Assembly (NCBI GenBank): GCA_900753715.1
Contig: CAAEAE010000067.1
Coordinates: 1-6,849 of the forward strand
Source of the DNA: an uncultured Roseburia sp.
GTDB lineage: Bacteria; Bacillota_A; Clostridia; Lachnospirales; Lachnospiraceae
Length of the DNA: 6,849 nucleotides
Reading direction: 5' to 3'
The translations under genes and the position numbers were made by a program. This document shows, one piece after another, positions 3,407 to 6,849 of the stretch (position 1 is its first letter; each line of letters starts with the position of its first letter). Below the pieces are notes generated by a model. That model saw only the letters and a list, made by a program, of their open reading frames with translations, made no database searches and was not told the origin of the DNA.

Positions 3407-6400
3407 CTAAATATCATGCGGCTTTAATGTATGTCCACAAGTACATGTCACATATGGTCCATACTTACCTAATCTTCCTTTTAATTCACCTCCATCATGC
3501 TTTGGACACCCTACGTTATGTGAACTAATATACCAGTTCATCAAATCAACTGTGAGATACTTTGTTTCTTTACATGCTTTATTAGAGCATTTCAAATAAG
3601 CAGTACCTCTCGCATTTTTAGTGAGTACCATATGGCTTTTACATGCTGGACAAAACTCTTTTTCTTCGACGAACCCTGCAAGTCCATATGCTGATTTTCC
3701 ATCATCCGGCACTACCGCTCCACTGCTTGATGCCATAGGATGCGTTACCATATTGTTATCTTTCTTTAGCAGCTTCTTGGTATTTACACCTATAGCTACA
3801 GTTTCAATGTCAGTAAGTGCCTTTAGCATTTCTACAGTATTCTTACCTTTGAATCTGACCATCATATATACTACTGCCTTTAATGATGTAGTTTTGTCCA
3901 CATCAAATTTCCAGTTTGCAGTCGGAAGTCCATACCATGCAACTTCATCATCTATAATAATTAAAGGAAATGTGGCATTTTCTGTACCTCGACAATAATT
4001 CTTCCAATGCTGTGGCAAGCTGGCATAATCATTTGATTTCATAAGGATGTCAACACCTCTGCTGTCAGCATCATCGATCAGCTTAAAAATCTGATTTTCA
4101 GTTTCCCTAAGCTCACCACTAGGTAATGAAATAACAACCTTCCATTTTGCCTTAAGCATATCCTGTTCAAACTTAGCGATTGCATCCTGTTCATCCACGA
4201 AAATGTCAACTACTTTTCCCGGATTAATTGACTCAACATACGGCTGGAGTGTCTTATCCTGATATTCAACTACCTGATGATTTTTATTCTTGATATGCTG
4301 CAACAGCCTGCAGAATACATGATTTCTGCCTTTAAAAATGTTCTCCCAAAATCTTGCATTGGCAACTACAATAACTTTTCCTTTACCACGGGTAATAGCA
4401 ACATTAATCAAACGCGTTACCTGATTTGGCTCTTTTCCCATCAAATAGCCAACAGCACCTTTAGGATAGCTCTCCACTGCATCAAATACAATCACATCCG
4501 ATTCAGAACCCTGGAACTGATGAACTGTTGCACAGCGTATAGATGGTATATCTTTTGCGTAATAATCTCTGAGCATTGCTCGGATCAACCTGACCTGAGC
4601 CGCATAAGGGGTAATTATTCCCACATCATCTATATTGTTGTTCTGCGCATTTACCGCTGTTGAAAACGAAATCACAGCACTAAGTATATTAAATCTCGAA
4701 CCATCTGTATTTTTATCTGCCGCACAGTAAGTACCGGCCATATCAACAAGATTTAATGCATCTTTGGCCAGAGGCTGCTTATTTATTACAACATCATTTT
4801 TCTTTTTATTTTGTCCGTTAAGTACGACACTGTTATCTTTCAGAAGCCCCTTGTATATAAACTTGCTTGGGAACTCTGATATAGCAGGTGCCATTCGCCT
4901 CTGCTCATTAAGCATCACAAGCCATGGATGCCAGAACATATTTCCCTTTTCATCCACAATTCTCAGATAAGAGAATATATCTACCTGCAAAATACGCGCT
5001 GCCTGATTCTGTGAAATAGGTGCAAGCTGTTTGAAATCGCCTACACACATGAATTTTTCCCTTGCCAAAGCGGCTGCCGCAATTACCTGTGGCACATATG
5101 CCATTGATACCTCATCAAACATCACAAGGTCAAACTGTCTTTCGTCAAACATCGGATCAACGGTCGCTCTCGATATAGTGGTTCCTATTACAAGTGCGCT
5201 CTGCACGTAATTTCTCTCTTCCCTCCTAATCTCCGCACGAACTGCTTTTATCTTTTTCTCAATCTCCGTATATTCCTCAGATTTCATCCGATTCTTAGCA
5301 CGAAGTTCATCTCTTTTTGCATTTAATATATCAAGCTGTCTTGCAAAAGTCTCACATTTGCTTAGTGTATAATTAAAAGAGGTAGCATATGGATTTTGCG
5401 ACAGTTCTTCATCCCTTACATATCCAAAACGCAATATCTTACCATTTTCAAGATATGACTGTAAACTGCTGTCCAGCATTTTTACAACCTGCTTTATCAC
5501 ACCATCTACAGAAACATTACTGTGAGACACAATAAGAACTGACTTATTCTGAGCTATATACTTGTTTACAATTTTAGCCATTGTATATGTTTTACCTGTT
5601 CCTGGAGGTCCCCATACAGTAACAATGTCATCTGATTCAAGCTTTTCCGAAACCGCTGGCTGGCCCATAGGAACGTTTCTAATATCATCATTAGTTGCAA
5701 GTCCCGGTCCATCTCTCATAATCCTAATTGCAAGCTTGTGTACATTTGGATTAAGAGATGTCATCCTCTTGTCCAAAGCCTCCAAAAGCTTCCAAGGTTC
5801 TACCATCAGATGAGCTGCATTAACCTTATCATTTAAGTCCCTATCTAATAGAAGAATCATTTCAAAGTCTTCACATGCAAGCACTGAACCCACAGCTCTC
5901 AACCCGTCAAACGTCTCAACAACTACAGGTGCATCATCCGGAAGATGAAGCTCTGTCTCCATCTCGAATGAATATGTAAAAATCCCCTTATCACTTACGT
6001 TCAGCCTATTTCCATTTACAATCTTATATTTCTTTCCCTTGCCCTGCTTAAGATAAAAAATCTCTTTGTGTAAAGCATCAGAATATTCCGATATATCTGA
6101 TGACGTATATGCTGTATACGATTCAAATGTCTGAGTCTCCTCATTTTCTCCATTATTTGTATCTATATCAGTAGTCTTCTCTGATTTTTGTTCATCATCT
6201 ACCGTTTTAAGAATAAGATTAACTATGTCTATCATTCTGCTATGCTCAACCGAAGTCATTTGACACACTTCAACTTTTTTTAACATACTCTTTCTTGAAC
6301 TGTCAGTATGATAAAAAACAGATATTTTCTTATTATTGCTACATAAAAATACAAATTCCACACCAGCATCTGCAACATATATTTTTCTGGACTCAACAGG

Positions 6401-6706
6401 TACACTTATGGTTACTTCTTTAGTCTTCCCATTTGAAAGTAACGCATAATCCATATGAGATGAATGCTCTTTTCCGAATCTATCAGTAATTATACATTTT
6501 TCCAAAACTGTATCAATTTCTTCCTGATTATCTTTATATATGAACTTGAACGATGCATCCACTCTGTCAGAAAACTCCTTAATAACCGGCAAAAGCAGTT
6601 TGAAATGAATATCGTTAAAAGTTCTTGAAATGACCGGCTGATATGCGCTCTTAGCCTCCAAACCTGCTCCATTCAAAGCAAACGTCTGCTTGATAACATC
6701 AAGCAC
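3407..6706 (-). CDS. large SF1 (UPF1/DNA2-like) helicase with degenerate PLD-like domain and C-terminal zinc ribbons
   Basis: The 1099-residue frame carries the full superfamily-1B helicase motif set: Walker A GPPGTGKT at 366-373, Walker B LVMFDEVSMA at 527-536, motif III GDFKQLAP at 556-563, NEQRRM at 600-605, motif IV ITPYAAQ at 698-704, motif V TVHQFQGSESD at 727-737 and motif VI INVAITRGKGK at 767-777. ATP-driven translocation on DNA or RNA is expected. A charged, likely coiled-coil insertion spans about 455-500. Residues about 1-180 and 200-320 are unassigned; an acidic low-complexity linker lies near 170-195. Residues about 830-960 look like a phospholipase-D-type fold, with IIIDDEVAWYG at 916-926, but the His and Lys of the HKD motif are replaced by Thr and Pro, so it is probably inactive. 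The C-terminus has two zinc-binding modules of topoisomerase type: C1019, C1022, C1040, C1045 and C1067, H1070, C1088, C1090 with KYGPYVTC. The GTG at 6706 is only the first start after an in-frame TAG and has no ribosome-binding site; the true N-terminus is probably farther right. Confidence 0.9.
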   Translation of the reverse strand: MLDVIKQTFALNGAGLEAKSAYQPVISRTFNDIHFKLLLPVIKEFSDRVDASFKFIYKDNQEEIDTVLEKCIITDRFGKEHSSHMDYALLSNGKTKEVTISVPVESRKIYVADAGVEFVFLCSNNKKISVFYHTDSSRKSMLKKVEVCQMTSVEHSRMIDIVNLILKTVDDEQKSEKTTDIDTNNGENEETQTFESYTAYTSSDISEYSDALHKEIFYLKQGKGKKYKIVNGNRLNVSDKGIFTYSFEMETELHLPDDAPVVVETFDGLRAVGSVLACEDFEMILLLDRDLNDKVNAAHLMVEPWKLLEALDKRMTSLNPNVHKLAIRIMRDGPGLATNDDIRNVPMGQPAVSEKLESDDIVTVWGPPGTGKTYTMAKIVNKYIAQNKSVLIVSHSNVSVDGVIKQVVKMLDSSLQSYLENGKILRFGYVRDEELSQNPYATSFNYTLSKCETFARQLDILNAKRDELRAKNRMKSEEYTEIEKKIKAVRAEIRREERNYVQSALVIGTTISRATVDPMFDERQFDLVMFDEVSMAYVPQVIAAAALAREKFMCVGDFKQLAPISQNQAARILQVDIFSYLRIVDEKGNMFWHPWLVMLNEQRRMAPAISEFPSKFIYKGLLKDNSVVLNGQNKKKNDVVINKQPLAKDALNLVDMAGTYCAADKNTDGSRFNILSAVISFSTAVNAQNNNIDDVGIITPYAAQVRLIRAMLRDYYAKDIPSIRCATVHQFQGSESDVIVFDAVESYPKGAVGYLMGKEPNQVTRLINVAITRGKGKVIVVANARFWENIFKGRNHVFCRLLQHIKNKNHQVVEYQDKTLQPYVESINPGKVVDIFVDEQDAIAKFEQDMLKAKWKVVISLPSGELRETENQIFKLIDDADSRGVDILMKSNDYASLPQHWKNYCRGTENATFPLIIIDDEVAWYGLPTANWKFDVDKTTSLKAVVYMMVRFKGKNTVEMLKALTDIETVAIGVNTKKLLKKDNNMVTHPMASSSGAVVPDDGKSAYGLAGFVEEKEFCPACKSHMVLTKNARGTAYLKCSNKACKETKYLTVDLMNWYISSHNVGCPKHDGGELKGRLGKYGPYVTCTCGHTLKPHDI

Positions 6707-6849
6707 TTCATCTCTGACACTGCTTTCTATAGCTTGTGCAATTAGAAACTTGTCTATATTAGAAGTAAACGCTCCATAGGTGGTACTCTTGTAGACCTGC
6801 CCATTTTCCTAGATAATTAGCTTACGAAGGTAATCGGTATTTTCGCCGA
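6707..6849 (-). pseudogene. upstream continuation of the helicase frame, broken by an in-frame TAG, cut by the window edge
   Basis: The helicase frame stays open upstream of GTG 6706 for 34 codons (ENGQVYKSTTYGAFTSNIDK, then FLIAQAIESSVRDE) with no possible ATG, GTG or TTG start, then meets TAG at 6811-6809. Beyond it the frame is open again to the window edge (GENTDYLRKLII). The segment on both sides reads like normal soluble protein sequence and joins smoothly to the helicase N-terminus. A single-base change from GAG or CAG to TAG explains it. TAG is used as an ordinary stop elsewhere in this window (helicase and xis-like gene), so read-through or recoding is unlikely. A sequencing error is possible. 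Confidence 0.6.

Noticed and set aside
3621..5813. Plus-strand frames of 68-128 residues inside the helicase gene
   Set aside because: They lie opposite conserved helicase motifs or zinc-binding segments and have no recognisable domain or start signals.
6809..6811. TAG as a recoded amber codon (pyrrolysine or suppressor)
   Set aside because: TAG serves as the ordinary stop of the helicase and xis-like genes in the same window and no tRNA or recoding structure is visible.

Overview
The window is AT-rich DNA with Firmicutes-style Shine-Dalgarno sites (AAAGGAG, GGAGG) and hairpin-plus-U-tract terminators. Every gene I can support lies on the minus strand. A 3' fragment of what I recognise as the GGGtGRT protein family, known mainly from gut Clostridia, points to a Lachnospiraceae-like host. 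That assignment is inference, as no rRNA or other marker is present.

Layout, left to right. Positions 1-490 look like host chromosome: the 5' end of an unidentified gene leaving the window at position 1, its upstream region with a tandem 12-bp repeat and an 11-bp-arm palindrome, a doubtful 60-residue membrane ORF whose start lies in a cluster of GTCGCCA repeats, and a strong terminator. At 491-571 only the last 26 codons of a GGGtGRT gene remain, and the family resemblance stops at an imperfect palindrome (557-570). I read this as the attachment-site junction of an integrated element lying to the right. Positions 572-845 carry no gene but hold helically phased GTAAT/ATTAC repeats resembling arm or excisionase sites. 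Next, reading right to left on the minus strand, come a promoter and palindromic operator, a short leader ORF, an XRE-family regulator, an excisionase-like MerR/HTH_17 protein and a terminator. No integrase gene is visible.

Positions 1646-6849 hold a three-gene cargo module read right to left and closed by a strong terminator: a very large SF1 (UPF1/DNA2-like) helicase with a degenerate phospholipase-D-like domain and two C-terminal zinc ribbons, a small two-helix membrane protein translationally close to it, and a 410-residue protein ending in a MacroD-type ADP-ribose-binding domain. The helicase frame continues upstream of its first usable start to the window edge but is broken by one in-frame TAG (6809-6811). 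The gene is therefore either a nonsense mutant or affected by a sequencing error, and its true N-terminus is probably outside the window.

The most interesting reading is that an integrative element at the 3' end of a GGGtGRT gene carries a helicase / membrane protein / macro-domain cassette. Its content (nucleic-acid translocase, small membrane protein, ADP-ribose-recognising domain) resembles the logic of anti-phage or inter-element conflict systems, but I do not recognise it as a named system. The function is inference.
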